64,000 nt of DNA from Enterococcus mediterraneensis (GCF_900604485.1 NZ_UWOP01000001.1:1816369-1880368), one strand, 5' to 3'. Positions 34,785-44,476 are shown, counted from the first letter of the stretch. Notes: generated from the sequence alone by a model not told the origin. Made by a program: numbers and translations.

Positions 34785-36242
34785 ATGAAAGACGGGACTT
34801 ATTGGGCAGAAAAATTAGCAGCAAATCAGATCAGTTTTGAAGAGCTAACGGCCGCAATCGAACAGAAGGTACAAGAAAATAAAGAGCTTAATGCGTTGAT
34901 CACATTTGACAGACAGCAAGCTATTACAGAATTTTATGAAAAAAAGAGAACGGATACATTGTTTGCCGGTTTACCGATACCATTAAAAATGTTGGGACAA
35001 GAAAAAGCAGGTTGGCTGGCTAATTCAGCTTCAAGGGTTTTGAAGGAGCGTCGTGCCAGACATACAGATTCCTTTGTCGCACAGATGGAACGTTGTGGAT
35101 TGATTCCATTGGGGCAGACCAATGCACCGGAATTTGGGTTTAAGAATGTTACGGATCCTGAAATCTATGGTCCAACACGGAATCCATGGGCGTTGGAGCA
35201 CACACCTGGCGGATCTAGCGGGGGCGCGGCAGCGGCTGTCGCATCGGGGATTTTTCCAATGGCAGGAGCCAGCGATGGCGGTGGCTCGATCCGCATCCCG
35301 GCTTCTTTTTGCGGATTGATCGGTTTGAAACCAAGTCGAGGTGCAATGCCTGTCGGACCGGGTAATTGGCGGGGCTGGCAAGGAGCGGCGGTCCATTTTG
35401 CGTTGACAGTCTCCATGCGGGATACAGAAAAGCTGTTTTACGGTATGCGGGACGGGATCGACAAAGCGGCGCCTTATCAAGCTGTTCGTGAAGAATGGCA
35501 GCATCATCAAGCGGCAAATAAAAAACGACTGACCATTGCTTTTACGACGGAATCACCGATCGGAACACCGATTTCTGAGGATGCAAAAGCGGCGGTCAGA
35601 GAAGCGGCAGCTTTTCTGGCTGATCAAGGGCATGATGTGACAGAGATTTCTTATCCATTAAATGGCCGTCCTTTGATCGAATGTTATTACTTGATGAATG
35701 GCGGCGAGACGGCGGCGATGTTTGATGAGATCGCCGAGGGACTTGGACGCAAAGTCACACGTTCAGATATGGAATTGATGACTTGGGGAATCTATCAATA
35801 CGGTAGGAAGATCGAAGCCGCAGAATTCATTCGTGGGCTTCATCAATGGGATGGAGCTGCATATCAAATGGAACAGTTATTCGATACCTATGATCTGTTT
35901 TTGACACCGTCAACAGCATTTCCTGCTCCTAGGATCGATGCTGAATTGCAAAGTGAAGCGATATTTCAACAGTTAGGCCAAGCAGAAGAGCTGTCGAAAA
36001 AAGAACTGGAAACATTAGTAGCAGACATGTTCGAAAAAAGTTTGCGCTTGACGCCTTATACCCAGCTGGCTAATCTTACTGGACAGCCGGCGATCAGCTT
36101 GCCGACAAAGATCACCGACTCTGGCTTGCCATTAGGGATTCAATTTATGGCATCAAAAGGGCGGGAAGATCTGTTGCTGCAAGCAGGATATCTTTTTGAA
36201 GAAAATCAATTGTTCCAATTACCGAAAGCTTATCGAAACTAG
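34785..36242 (+). CDS. amidase signature family protein
   Basis: 485-aa hydrolase with the Ser-cisSer-Lys triad of the amidase family: Lys in GLPIPLKMLG near residue 68, Ser in DGGGSIRIPAS, and the glycine-rich PGGSSGGAAAAVASG near 140-155. ATG 34785 is preceded by AAAGGAGTGAT. It is 11 bases upstream of the binding-protein gene. It hydrolyses an amide of unknown identity, and is not GatA because gatB/gatC are absent. Confidence 0.87.
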   Translation: MKDGTYWAEKLAANQISFEELTAAIEQKVQENKELNALITFDRQQAITEFYEKKRTDTLFAGLPIPLKMLGQEKAGWLANSASRVLKERRARHTDSFVAQMERCGLIPLGQTNAPEFGFKNVTDPEIYGPTRNPWALEHTPGGSSGGAAAAVASGIFPMAGASDGGGSIRIPASFCGLIGLKPSRGAMPVGPGNWRGWQGAAVHFALTVSMRDTEKLFYGMRDGIDKAAPYQAVREEWQHHQAANKKRLTIAFTTESPIGTPISEDAKAAVREAAAFLADQGHDVTEISYPLNGRPLIECYYLMNGGETAAMFDEIAEGLGRKVTRSDMELMTWGIYQYGRKIEAAEFIRGLHQWDGAAYQMEQLFDTYDLFLTPSTAFPAPRIDAELQSEAIFQQLGQAEELSKKELETLVADMFEKSLRLTPYTQLANLTGQPAISLPTKITDSGLPLGIQFMASKGREDLLLQAGYLFEENQLFQLPKAYRN

Positions 36243-36253
36243 GAGGAAGAAAA

Positions 36254-37093
36254 GTGAAAAAGTGGACCGTAGGATTATTAGGAATGGCAGTTTTATTATT
36301 GGGCGCATGCGGCACTCAATCGAAAGAAAGCTCTGGAGACGACAGTTGGAAAAAAGTCGCGGATGAAAAGCAATTGACAGTGGCGACTTCAGGCACGTTA
36401 TTTCCTTCTTCCTATTACAATGACGATAATAAATTAGTAGGCTATGATGTGGATGTCGCAAAAGAAGTGGCAAAACGTTTGAATGTGAAGATCGAATTCA
36501 AAGAATACAATGTTGACGGGCAGATCTCTTCTGTCAATCGCAATGAAGCAGACTTTGCAGCCAATGACTTTGGTTTGTCGGGAGATCGCGGGAAGAAATT
36601 CGTTCTTTCAGAACCGATCAAATATTCCTTTGACAGTATGATCGTGCGCAAAAGCGACGATTCAGGGATCGCTTCATTGAAAGATCTGAAAGGCAAGAAA
36701 GCCGCCGGAGAGCCAAACACCAGCTACATGAAGATCGCTGAAAAATACGGCGCAGAACCGGTGACTTATGATAATGCTACGAACGACCAATATTTGACAG
36801 ATGTCGCTAACGGTCGGACGGATGTGATCTTGAACGATTACTATTTACAAAAGATGTCGATAGCGGCGCTGCCTGATATCCCCGTGAAGATCTTAGAAAA
36901 TGTCTATTTCAACGCAAATCATACCGGCTTTTTATTTGATAAGAAGGATGAAGCATTGAAAGAAAAAATTGACGGCGCCATTAAAGAAATGAAGAAGGAC
37001 GGTACCATGAAAAGAATCGCGGAAAGTTACTTCCAGACTGATGTTTCCGTAGAGCCAAAAGAAAAAATCACAGAAACGGTATCTCCTGACTAA
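36254..37093 (+). CDS. amino acid ABC transporter substrate-binding lipoprotein
   Basis: 279-aa family 3 solute-binding protein. The lipobox is LLGAC with Cys near residue 17, followed by a Ser-rich linker and the ligand-binding domain (LTVATSGTLFPSSYY, LVGYDVDVAKEVAKRL). The start is GTG 36254 after AGGAGGAAG. It pairs with the permease that follows through a TAATG junction. Cystine- or polar amino acid-like specificity is likely but unproven. Confidence 0.88.
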   Translation: MKKWTVGLLGMAVLLLGACGTQSKESSGDDSWKKVADEKQLTVATSGTLFPSSYYNDDNKLVGYDVDVAKEVAKRLNVKIEFKEYNVDGQISSVNRNEADFAANDFGLSGDRGKKFVLSEPIKYSFDSMIVRKSDDSGIASLKDLKGKKAAGEPNTSYMKIAEKYGAEPVTYDNATNDQYLTDVANGRTDVILNDYYLQKMSIAALPDIPVKILENVYFNANHTGFLFDKKDEALKEKIDGAIKEMKKDGTMKRIAESYFQTDVSVEPKEKITETVSPD

Positions 37094-37761
37094 TGTATAT
37101 TCCAACACTAGATATCAAACTGATGATCGATTCACTGCCCTTTGTATTGCAAGGATTGAGCTATACGTTGGGAATCGGCGTGCTTTCATTTCTTTTGGGG
37201 AACATTTTAGGCTTGGTGTTGACAATTCTAGGGATGATTCCTTCTAAGATCTTGCAAAGTCTGGTACGATTTTATCTATCTTTCTTGCGGGGTGTCCCGG
37301 CACTAGTCCTGTTGTTTTTGCTTTATTTCGGATTGCCTTATCAGTTGAGCGCGTTGACTGCTACGATCATTTGTTTCAGTTTGACCAGCAGCGCGTTTAT
37401 CGGGGAAATCTATCGCGGTTCCATCAACGGCGTGGATCGTGGTCAATGGGATGCGGCCTATGCGTTAGGATTGCCGTTTTTCAAAGTGATGCGTCTGGTT
37501 ATTTTACCTCAGGCCTTTCGGATCTCGATCCCGGCGTTGAGCAATGTCGCAATGGATCTTGTCAAAGGGACCTCGTTAGCGGCCATGATCACGATCCCGG
37601 ATATTTTCCAGAAAGCCAAGATCGTTGGCGGGCGGACGTTTGATTATATGTCCATGTACGTGTTGGTCGCGATCATCTATTGGCTGCTTTGTATCGGTAT
37701 CGAATGGGTTCAAAAAAGATTGGAAAATGTTTATTTGCGACGCTTGCATTTAGAGGATTAG
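37093..37761 (+). CDS. amino acid ABC transporter permease
   Basis: 222-aa HisM/GlnP-type permease with about five helices. The EAA loop is visible as AYALGLPFFKVMRLVILPQAFRI, near residues 122-144 (split into two motifs by family definition). The start overlaps the stop of the binding-protein gene. No ATPase gene follows; a terminator and rnhC on the other strand come next, so the ATPase must be supplied from elsewhere or be shared. Confidence 0.88.
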   Translation: MYIPTLDIKLMIDSLPFVLQGLSYTLGIGVLSFLLGNILGLVLTILGMIPSKILQSLVRFYLSFLRGVPALVLLFLLYFGLPYQLSALTATIICFSLTSSAFIGEIYRGSINGVDRGQWDAAYALGLPFFKVMRLVILPQAFRISIPALSNVAMDLVKGTSLAAMITIPDIFQKAKIVGGRTFDYMSMYVLVAIIYWLLCIGIEWVQKRLENVYLRRLHLED

Positions 37762-37785
37762 GATACAATCGAATAAAACAAAAAA

Positions 37786-37846
37786 CCAACATTTGAGAAT
37801 GCTCCTTGCTCTACGGCTAAGAGGGTCTCGAATGTTGGGCTTTTTG
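37786..37846 (+). terminator. terminator after the ABC permease
   Basis: CCAACATTTGAGA (37786-37798) pairs with TCTCGAATGTTGG (37826-37838) at 12 of 13 positions, then CTTTTTG. Confidence 0.8.
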
Positions 37847-37875
37847 TAATGGCAGCCACGATTTTTAGTTGGAAA

Positions 37876-38796
37876 TCAGCGGGCGGCGATTTTTTCTGCT
37901 TTTACGGTATTGGCAAAGTGAAGCTTCGCGTAATCACCCAGTAAAGCGATCCCGCCTTTTTTTAAGATTTTGGCGGCGGCTTCGTCGGATTTGGTGCCGG
38001 CACCGGAAGGCAAGTGGATACCGACTTCTGAAGAAGCTTTCTCTAGTGCTTCCAGAAAGGCGGCACGACATAAGATCGAAGCCGCTGCGACGGCTAAATG
38101 ATATTGTTCTCCTTTGGTAATGAAAAACAGATTTTCAGTCACTTGATTTTTTTCTGACCGCAGATACTTGCGATAATTGGCTTCACTGGTGAATTGATCG
38201 ATCAGGATGCCTTCTGGTTTTTGCGGTGCGATTTTTTTCTGTAATAGGTAGATGGCTTGATTATGAAGCGCGACTTTCATCCGCACGGCATTATAGGCGG
38301 GCTGGATCTCGTTATATTTTCTCGGTTCCACGATCAGTTGCTGATAAGGGACCAATGCCTTGATTTGCGGTGCCAGCTGACGGATCTGCGGGTCGGTCAA
38401 CATTTTGGAATCTTTGACACCGAGTTTTTTCAGCGCTGGCAGTTTTTCCGTCTCAGCATATACGGCGCAGACCACTAATGGACCAAAGTAACTGCCATTG
38501 CCTACTTCGTCACTGCCGATGATACTTCTTTGGGAAAAATTCGGCGGCAGACTTGTTTTTGCCGCGGTAGATTGTGGGCTCTTCGTGTCAGTGGCATCTC
38601 CCCAAAGCGCGGCTTCTTTTTCTGCATCATTGCCTTGAAACATCACTTTGCCGGATGTATAGGCTGTGATGGTGATGCCGTTTTTCTTAGCGATAAATTC
38701 CGTATAAGGTACGGATTTATTCAGAAGATAGCGCTGGTAGGCGTGTTTCATTTCTGTAATCTTTGTTTTTGCGAGTTTTAAAACAACATGGCTCAT
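37876..38796 (-). CDS. rnhC: ribonuclease HIII
   Basis: 306-aa nuclease that cleaves RNA in RNA/DNA hybrids. The N-terminal TBP-like substrate domain (about 1-85) is followed by the RNase H core with GSDEVGNGSYFGPLVV, the RNase HIII-type active site variant, and HLAVAAASILCRAAFLEAL. ATG 38796 is preferred over ATG 38805 and an earlier start because AGGAT sits seven bases upstream. It is divergent from zapA, an arrangement shared with Bacillus and enterococci. Confidence 0.92.
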   Translation of the reverse strand: MSHVVLKLAKTKITEMKHAYQRYLLNKSVPYTEFIAKKNGITITAYTSGKVMFQGNDAEKEAALWGDATDTKSPQSTAAKTSLPPNFSQRSIIGSDEVGNGSYFGPLVVCAVYAETEKLPALKKLGVKDSKMLTDPQIRQLAPQIKALVPYQQLIVEPRKYNEIQPAYNAVRMKVALHNQAIYLLQKKIAPQKPEGILIDQFTSEANYRKYLRSEKNQVTENLFFITKGEQYHLAVAAASILCRAAFLEALEKASSEVGIHLPSGAGTKSDEAAAKILKKGGIALLGDYAKLHFANTVKAEKIAAR

Positions 38797-38988
38797 TCTT
38801 TTCATCCTGACTTTTTTCTTTGTTAAAGATTTTAACACAGAACGGAAAATCATGAGGGATTATTTTGGTTTGACATGGAAATTATTCGTTTTTTCGCATA
38901 TAATAGATAGGAGTTTGCGAAAAGAAAAAATTAATATCTCCGTGCTATAATAAGAACGTTGGTAAAAAACAGGAGGGAATTGATTCGT

Positions 38989-39429
38989 ATGGCAACAGAA
39001 AAGAAACGCTATAAAGCGGTTATTGCCAACCAAACATATACCATCATCGGACGCGAAAGCAATCGCCATATGGATATTGTCACAAAATTAGTCAATGAAC
39101 AACTCAATGAGATCAAAGCCCTATCTCCGCAGATCGATACGGAACAAGCGGCTATTTTATTAGCGATCAACGCGATTTCTGATCAGTTGAAAAAACAAGA
39201 AGAATTGTTGAAGTTGCAGAAAAAGCAAGGTGAATTACATAAGCAAGCGATCAAAGCGACGGAATTGGAAAACCGCATCAAACGGATCGAAGCTATTGAA
39301 GCGGAAGCGCGGGCTGTATTGGATCGGACGGGACGACAAGATGTGGAGATCCACAATCACGTGGAGGCTCAGCAGATCCTAAATGAACAGCGGAAACGAG
39401 ATATTCAAGAAAAGGCTACGCAAGAATAG
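38989..39429 (+). CDS. zapA: cell division protein ZapA
   Basis: 146-aa Z-ring associated protein. The ZapA domain lies at about 1-85 (KRYKAVIANQTYTIIGRES, then a long helix), and a charged helix extends to the end (QEKATQE). It is longer than the roughly 90-aa Bacillus form because of this C-terminal extension. AGGAGGG precedes ATG 38989. It sits 16 bases upstream of cvpA and mutS2, the usual order. Confidence 0.9.
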   Translation: MATEKKRYKAVIANQTYTIIGRESNRHMDIVTKLVNEQLNEIKALSPQIDTEQAAILLAINAISDQLKKQEELLKLQKKQGELHKQAIKATELENRIKRIEAIEAEARAVLDRTGRQDVEIHNHVEAQQILNEQRKRDIQEKATQE

Positions 39430-39445
39430 CAGAAAGGACCTGAGA

Positions 39446-39994
39446 ATGATTGGATTGATCATCCTTCTTATCTTAATAAGTGCATTTTATGTAGGCGGCC
39501 GACGTGGTACGCCTTTACAGATCGTCTCGACGATCGGTTTTGGTTTTTCGCTTTTTGTGGCTGAGATGCTGTATGAAGACCTTGCGAAAAAATTGGAATT
39601 GTATATTCCCTATCCATCGGTGACAGAAGATTCAAAAATGGTCTTTTTTGATCTGACCACCGCTCTTGATTTGGATAAAGCTTACTATGCCGCGATTTCC
39701 TTTCTTTTGGTATTGTTCGGAGGCTGGTTAGTAACCAAATTAGTATTGATTTTCTTCAATAATCTGCGTTTCAAACGATTGTTGAAAAACTATGATTGGC
39801 TGCTTGGCGGACTGTTGAATGTAGTCATCGCGTATACGGTGATCTTTTTACTGCTATACGTATTGTCCATGGTGCCTTTAGCAATCATTCAAAATGTTTT
39901 TCGAGATAGTTCCATCGCGCGGATGGTTGTTGAAGATACTCCGATTTTATCTGAATTGTTCCATAAATTATGGGTGACGAATATTTTAGCGTAA
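39446..39994 (+). CDS. CvpA family membrane protein
   Basis: 182-aa protein with four predicted membrane helices (IGLIILLILISAFYVGGRRG at the start). The family was named for colicin V production in E. coli; its role in Firmicutes is not established. ATG 39446 follows AAAGGACCTGAG; an in-frame ATG at 39383 inside zapA is rejected. Next gene is mutS2. Confidence 0.87.
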   Translation: MIGLIILLILISAFYVGGRRGTPLQIVSTIGFGFSLFVAEMLYEDLAKKLELYIPYPSVTEDSKMVFFDLTTALDLDKAYYAAISFLLVLFGGWLVTKLVLIFFNNLRFKRLLKNYDWLLGGLLNVVIAYTVIFLLLYVLSMVPLAIIQNVFRDSSIARMVVEDTPILSELFHKLWVTNILA

Positions 39995-40067
39995 GAGGAC
40001 AAGATTGAGTCAGCAACCTGATCTGTCCTTTTTTGTCCTTTTTAATGAATGAAAAGTAGGTGAAAAA

Positions 40068-42428
40068 ATGAATCATCGAATACTTAATATATTAGACTTT
40101 AGTAAAGTCAAACAAATGATCGCGCAATATCTGACGACCGCTCAAGGTACAGAAGAATTGTCGCAATTACAACCCGTCAGCGATGAAACGACGATTTCTT
40201 CTTGGTTGCAGGAAACAGAAGACGGCATCAAAGTCCAACGATTGCGGGGCGGGATCCCGATTCCTAAAATCGAAACGATCCGTCCGCAAATGAAACGGAT
40301 CGAGATCGGTGCAGATCTGAATGGCATCGAATTGGCCCAAGTTTCTCGGGTGTTATCCACTACCAGCGAGATCAAACGTTTCATCAATGATTTGGAAGAC
40401 AGTGAGATCGAATTTTCCCGATTGTACTTCTGGAACGAGCAATTAGTCACGATCCCGGAATTGAGTCAGCAGTTAAAAAGAGCCATTGACGAGGACGGCT
40501 ATGTCACAGACGATGCTTCGCCGGAATTACATTCTATTCGGCAAAACATCCGCCGCAGTGAACAAACGATCCGTGAACAGCTGGATGGCATCGTTCGCGG
40601 AAAAAATGCCCGCTATCTAAGCGACACCATCGTGACGATGCGTAATGATCGTTACGTGATCCCGGTCAAACAAGAATATCGCGGAATCTTTGGCGGTGTG
40701 GTCCATGACCAAAGTTCTTCCGGTCAAACACTATTTATCGAACCAAAACAGATCGTTGAAGCAAATAATCGTCTGCGGCAACATCAAATCGCGGAACGAA
40801 CAGAGATCGAACGGATCTTAGCAGAGCTTTCCGCTGCTTTGGTTCCTTATCGTAAAGAGATTTTGCACAACGCCTATGTGATCGGTAAATTTGATTTCAT
40901 GAATGCCAAAGCACGGTTTGCCAAAGAAGTCCAAGCGATCGTACCGGCCATCAGCGCTGAAAATCATGTCTATTTCAAACAAGCTCGCCATCCGTTGATC
41001 GATGGGGAAAAAGTCGTTGCTAATGACATCATGATCGGTAAAGACTACCAAGCAGTCGTGATCACCGGACCGAATACCGGCGGGAAGACGATCACATTGA
41101 AAACACTAGGACTGCTGCAACTGATGGGACAATCAGGATTGCCGATCCCAGCCGGGGAAGAAAGTCAGATGGGGATCTTTAAAGAGATCTTTGCGGACAT
41201 TGGTGACGAACAGTCCATCGAACAAAGTCTGTCTACCTTCTCTTCTCATATGACAACGATCGTGGAAGTCTTGGATAAAGTAGATGACCAGAGTCTAGTC
41301 CTATTCGATGAATTGGGAGCCGGGACCGACCCGCAAGAAGGCGCGGCGTTAGCTATCGCGATCTTAGATGAATTAGGCGCCAGATCCGCTTATGTCATGG
41401 CAACTACTCACTATCCGGAATTGAAAGTCTATGGCTACAATCGGGCAAACACGATCAATGCCAGCATGGAATTTGATGTGGATACGTTAAGTCCGACGTA
41501 TCGATTACTGATTGGAGTGCCTGGACGCAGTAACGCTTTTGAGATTTCTAAACGATTAGGATTATCAGAACATATCATTCAAGAAGCCAAACAAATCATG
41601 GATGGTGAAAGCCAAGATCTGAATGAAATGATCGCTGATCTGGAAAACCGCCGCAAGATGACAGAGACGGAATATCTTGAAGTCCGACATTATGTAGATG
41701 AAGCTCAGAAACTTCATGGCGATCTGAAAGAAGCCTACACGTATTTCTTTGAAGAGCGGGAAAAAGAATTGGCGAAAGCACGAGAAAAAGCCAATCAAAT
41801 CGTCGATAAAGCCAAAGAAGAAGCGGAAGGAATCATTTCTGATCTGCGAAAAATGCAGTTAGCCGGCGGCCAAACCAAAGTCAAAGAGCACGAATTGATC
41901 GATGCCAAGACAAAATTGAGTAATCTGCGTCAAGAAGAACAGCTGCAAAAAAACAAAGTATTGCAAAAAGCCAAACAAGCGAAAAAATTAAAAGCCGGTG
42001 ATGAAGTCCTAGTCACTTCATATGGTCAGCGGGGTACACTGATCAAAAAAATCGGTGACCAGTGGCAAGTACAGCTGGGTATCTTGAAGATGACATTGCC
42101 GGAAGCTGACCTGCAAAGTGTGGCTCCAGTCAAAGAACCGGTACAGCGGATCGTCAATACCGTCCGTTCATCAGGAAATGATCCGGTACCAAACCAATTG
42201 GATCTTCGGGGCAAACGTTATGAAGAAGCGTTGAATGAAGTGGATCAATATTTAGATGCGGCGATCTTGGCGGGCTATCCGCAAATCACGATCGTTCACG
42301 GCAAAGGGACCGGCGCATTGCGTCAAGGGATCACCGAATATCTGAAAAACCACCGAAGTGTGAAAAAATTTGAATTTGCACCGGCAAATCAAGGCGGAAA
42401 CGGTGCTACGATCGTTACCTTTAAGTAG
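40068..42428 (+). CDS. mutS2: endonuclease MutS2 / ribosome-rescue ATPase
   Basis: 786-aa protein. The MutS ATPase core has ITGPNTGGKTITLKTLG near residues 329-345 and LVLFDELGAGTDPQEGAALA near 410-429, followed by a long coiled coil (about 515-620), a KOW-like segment, and a C-terminal Smr nuclease domain (DLRGKRYEEAL, IVHGKGTGALRQGI). MutS2 lacks the mismatch-recognition domain and acts in recombination control and, in Bacillus, on collided ribosomes. The start ATG 40068 follows TAGGTGAAAA. Confidence 0.94.
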   Translation: MNHRILNILDFSKVKQMIAQYLTTAQGTEELSQLQPVSDETTISSWLQETEDGIKVQRLRGGIPIPKIETIRPQMKRIEIGADLNGIELAQVSRVLSTTSEIKRFINDLEDSEIEFSRLYFWNEQLVTIPELSQQLKRAIDEDGYVTDDASPELHSIRQNIRRSEQTIREQLDGIVRGKNARYLSDTIVTMRNDRYVIPVKQEYRGIFGGVVHDQSSSGQTLFIEPKQIVEANNRLRQHQIAERTEIERILAELSAALVPYRKEILHNAYVIGKFDFMNAKARFAKEVQAIVPAISAENHVYFKQARHPLIDGEKVVANDIMIGKDYQAVVITGPNTGGKTITLKTLGLLQLMGQSGLPIPAGEESQMGIFKEIFADIGDEQSIEQSLSTFSSHMTTIVEVLDKVDDQSLVLFDELGAGTDPQEGAALAIAILDELGARSAYVMATTHYPELKVYGYNRANTINASMEFDVDTLSPTYRLLIGVPGRSNAFEISKRLGLSEHIIQEAKQIMDGESQDLNEMIADLENRRKMTETEYLEVRHYVDEAQKLHGDLKEAYTYFFEEREKELAKAREKANQIVDKAKEEAEGIISDLRKMQLAGGQTKVKEHELIDAKTKLSNLRQEEQLQKNKVLQKAKQAKKLKAGDEVLVTSYGQRGTLIKKIGDQWQVQLGILKMTLPEADLQSVAPVKEPVQRIVNTVRSSGNDPVPNQLDLRGKRYEEALNEVDQYLDAAILAGYPQITIVHGKGTGALRQGITEYLKNHRSVKKFEFAPANQGGNGATIVTFK

Positions 42429-42475
42429 TCTTACTAAATGTAAGCAAAAAATTAGCAACAAAAAAAATCTGATGC

Positions 42476-42481
42476 TATAAT
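42476..42481 (+). promoter_or_regulatory. -10 element of the trxA promoter
   Basis: TATAAT, 30 bases before the trxA start. The -35 region is weak. Confidence 0.5.
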
Positions 42482-42510
42482 AGGAACAGAAATTAAGAGG
42501 AGGCCAAACA

Positions 42511-42825
42511 ATGGCAAAAGCAATTACAGATAAAACGTTTAAAGAAGAAACAGATAACGGATTAGTGTTGATTGATTTCTGGGCAACTTGGTGTGGACCT
42601 TGTCGCATGCAAGCACCGATCTTAGAACAATTAGCTGACGAATATGACGAAGACGAATTGAAGATCGTTAAAATGGATGTGGATGAAAACCCAGAAACAC
42701 CTGCATCATTTGGTATCATGAGTATCCCAACATTGGTCTTGAAAAAAGACGGCCAAGTTGTTGAAAAAGTGATCGGCGTTCATACAAAAGATCAATTAAA
42801 ACAATTGATTACCGCTCACGCGTAA
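42511..42825 (+). CDS. trxA: thioredoxin
   Basis: 104-aa thioredoxin with the classic WCGPCRM active site (Cys near residues 29 and 32) and cis-Pro in IMSIPTLVLKKDG. It reduces protein disulfides in the cytoplasm. AGAGGAGG precedes ATG 42511. It has its own -10 element and terminator, so it is a single-gene unit. Confidence 0.96.
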   Translation: MAKAITDKTFKEETDNGLVLIDFWATWCGPCRMQAPILEQLADEYDEDELKIVKMDVDENPETPASFGIMSIPTLVLKKDGQVVEKVIGVHTKDQLKQLITAHA

Positions 42826-42839
42826 TCTCATCGATCAAA

Positions 42840-42869
42840 AGCCCAGGAGAGAACTCCTGGGCTTTTTTC
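42840..42869 (+). terminator. terminator of trxA
   Basis: AGCCCAGGAG (42840-42849) pairs perfectly with CTCCTGGGCT (42854-42863), then TTTTTT. Confidence 0.92.
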
Positions 42870-42937
42870 ATGTTCAAGTGAGGTCTATGGTAAAATAAAG
42901 CGATTAAAATAATGTAGTAGGAGAGGAGCGTATTTTT

Positions 42938-44305
42938 ATGGATACGAAGCAACTAACGATACGTCAGGAAGGATTCGATGATCACGAAGCAGTCGAGTTT
43001 CTCACATTTAGAAGTTTTGTCGATCTTGATATTCCGGGAATGCCCAAAAGAAAGATACCAACTGAGCATTATCTCGTCAGTTTATTAAGAAAAGACCCTG
43101 ATTTTATTCCTGAACTGGATTTTGTCGCAGTTTACAATAATGAAATCATTGGCAGTATCTTTTATAGTCGAAGCAAAGTTATCCGACCCAATGGCGCAGT
43201 AGTTGAAACAGTGACGTTTGGTCCGGTAGCTGTGAAGACAGAATTACAAGGCTGGGGAATCAGTTCGGCACTTATTCAGCACAGTCTGAAAAAAGCGAGA
43301 GAACTAGGCTATAAATCTCTTTTGATCATGGGACATGAAGCATATTATCCTCGTTTTGGCTTTGTTCCTGCTAGCCGATTCGGGATCACGTTAGAAGATG
43401 GTTCTTCTCCTGCTGCATTGATGGCGTTGGAACTTTCCGAAGGTGCTTTAGGAACGACTGGCGGAAAGTGGCTATATGCTGACGCATACACGCAAAGTGA
43501 AGATCAAAAAGCGCTAGAAGCGTACCATGAGCGTTTTTTGAAAAAATTTGAAAAACGGTTAAAAGGAGAAAAAATGACTAAAAATATCTATGATTCTCAG
43601 CAATTTTTTGATGAATATGCTGAGATGGACAGAAGCAAAGAAGGTTTGAAAGGCGCAGGGGAATGGGGGCAATTTCAAGAGCTGTTCCCGGATTTGACGA
43701 ATCTAAAAGTTTTAGATATTGGCTGCGGATATGGCTGGCACAGCAAGTATGCAGCAGATAACGGTGCAAAATCCGTTTTTGCTTTTGACGGCAGTGTCAA
43801 AATGATTGAGAGGGCAAAAAAGCTGAATTCAGATCCGAAAATCACCTATCAAGTCCAAGATCTTGAGACGTATGCGTTCCCAGCGGAGACTTTCGATTTG
43901 GTTATTTCAAATCTTGTTCTTCATTACATCGAGGATTTAGAGGAGATCTATAAAAAAATCAATCGTACGTTGACTCCTGGCGGTATTTTTTTACTTAATA
44001 TCGAACACCCGATCTATACATCTGGTGTCAATCAAGAGTGGACATATGGAGAAAATGGTGAAATCCTAAACTGGCCGATCGATAACTATTTTTATACCGG
44101 ACAACGGGAAACCATATTTTTAGGACAACACGTGACCAAACAGCATCATACGCTGACCCAGATTTTGAATGGCTTGCTTTCAACTGGTTTTGTATTGGAA
44201 ACTGTAGAAGAAGCGAGACCGCCTCAAGATATGCTGGATCTGCCGGGAATGAAAGATGAATTGCGGCGGCCGATGATGTTGCTGATCCGGGCGAAAAAAG
44301 TCTAG
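42938..44305 (+). CDS. GNAT acetyltransferase fused to a class I SAM methyltransferase
   Basis: 455-aa two-domain product. Residues about 1-195 are a GNAT acetyltransferase (VAVYNNEIIGSIFYS, then the acetyl-CoA loop VKTELQGWGISSALIQHSL). Residues about 213-455 are a class I methyltransferase with motif I VLDIGCGYGWHSKYA near 252-266 and NLVLHYIEDLEEI. The second domain begins MTKNIYDSQQFF at an internal ATG (43574) with AAGGAG at 43563-43568, so a free methyltransferase could also be made. The substrate of neither domain is known. Confidence 0.85.
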   Translation: MDTKQLTIRQEGFDDHEAVEFLTFRSFVDLDIPGMPKRKIPTEHYLVSLLRKDPDFIPELDFVAVYNNEIIGSIFYSRSKVIRPNGAVVETVTFGPVAVKTELQGWGISSALIQHSLKKARELGYKSLLIMGHEAYYPRFGFVPASRFGITLEDGSSPAALMALELSEGALGTTGGKWLYADAYTQSEDQKALEAYHERFLKKFEKRLKGEKMTKNIYDSQQFFDEYAEMDRSKEGLKGAGEWGQFQELFPDLTNLKVLDIGCGYGWHSKYAADNGAKSVFAFDGSVKMIERAKKLNSDPKITYQVQDLETYAFPAETFDLVISNLVLHYIEDLEEIYKKINRTLTPGGIFLLNIEHPIYTSGVNQEWTYGENGEILNWPIDNYFYTGQRETIFLGQHVTKQHHTLTQILNGLLSTGFVLETVEEARPPQDMLDLPGMKDELRRPMMLLIRAKKV

Positions 44306-44411
44306 ATAATAGATGCTTTGAGGAGAATCTCTCTTTTAGTAAAAGAGGTAAGATAATATTTATTGAGGTGTGCATTGATTTATTTGGAAGTATCTGGAAT
44401 GTGGTTATCGT

Positions 44412-44441
44412 TTGTAGAGAATAAAAACCTCGTGTTATAAT
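44412..44441 (+). promoter_or_regulatory. probable promoter of the L,D-transpeptidase gene
   Basis: TTGTAG (44412-44417), an 18-base spacer and TATAAT (44436-44441), 35 bases before the start. Confidence 0.5.
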
Positions 44442-44476
44442 TAGATGAATTATTAATTAAAAAGAGGTGAGGTAGA

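Noticed and set aside
35031-35510. 159-codon open frame on the minus strand opposite the amidase gene
   Set aside because: It is fully inside the amidase gene, lacks a ribosome binding site and has no recognisable motif; long antisense frames are common opposite G+C-richer genes.
42252-42719. 155-codon minus-strand frame across the end of mutS2 and trxA
   Set aside because: It is antisense to two conserved genes and to the trxA promoter.
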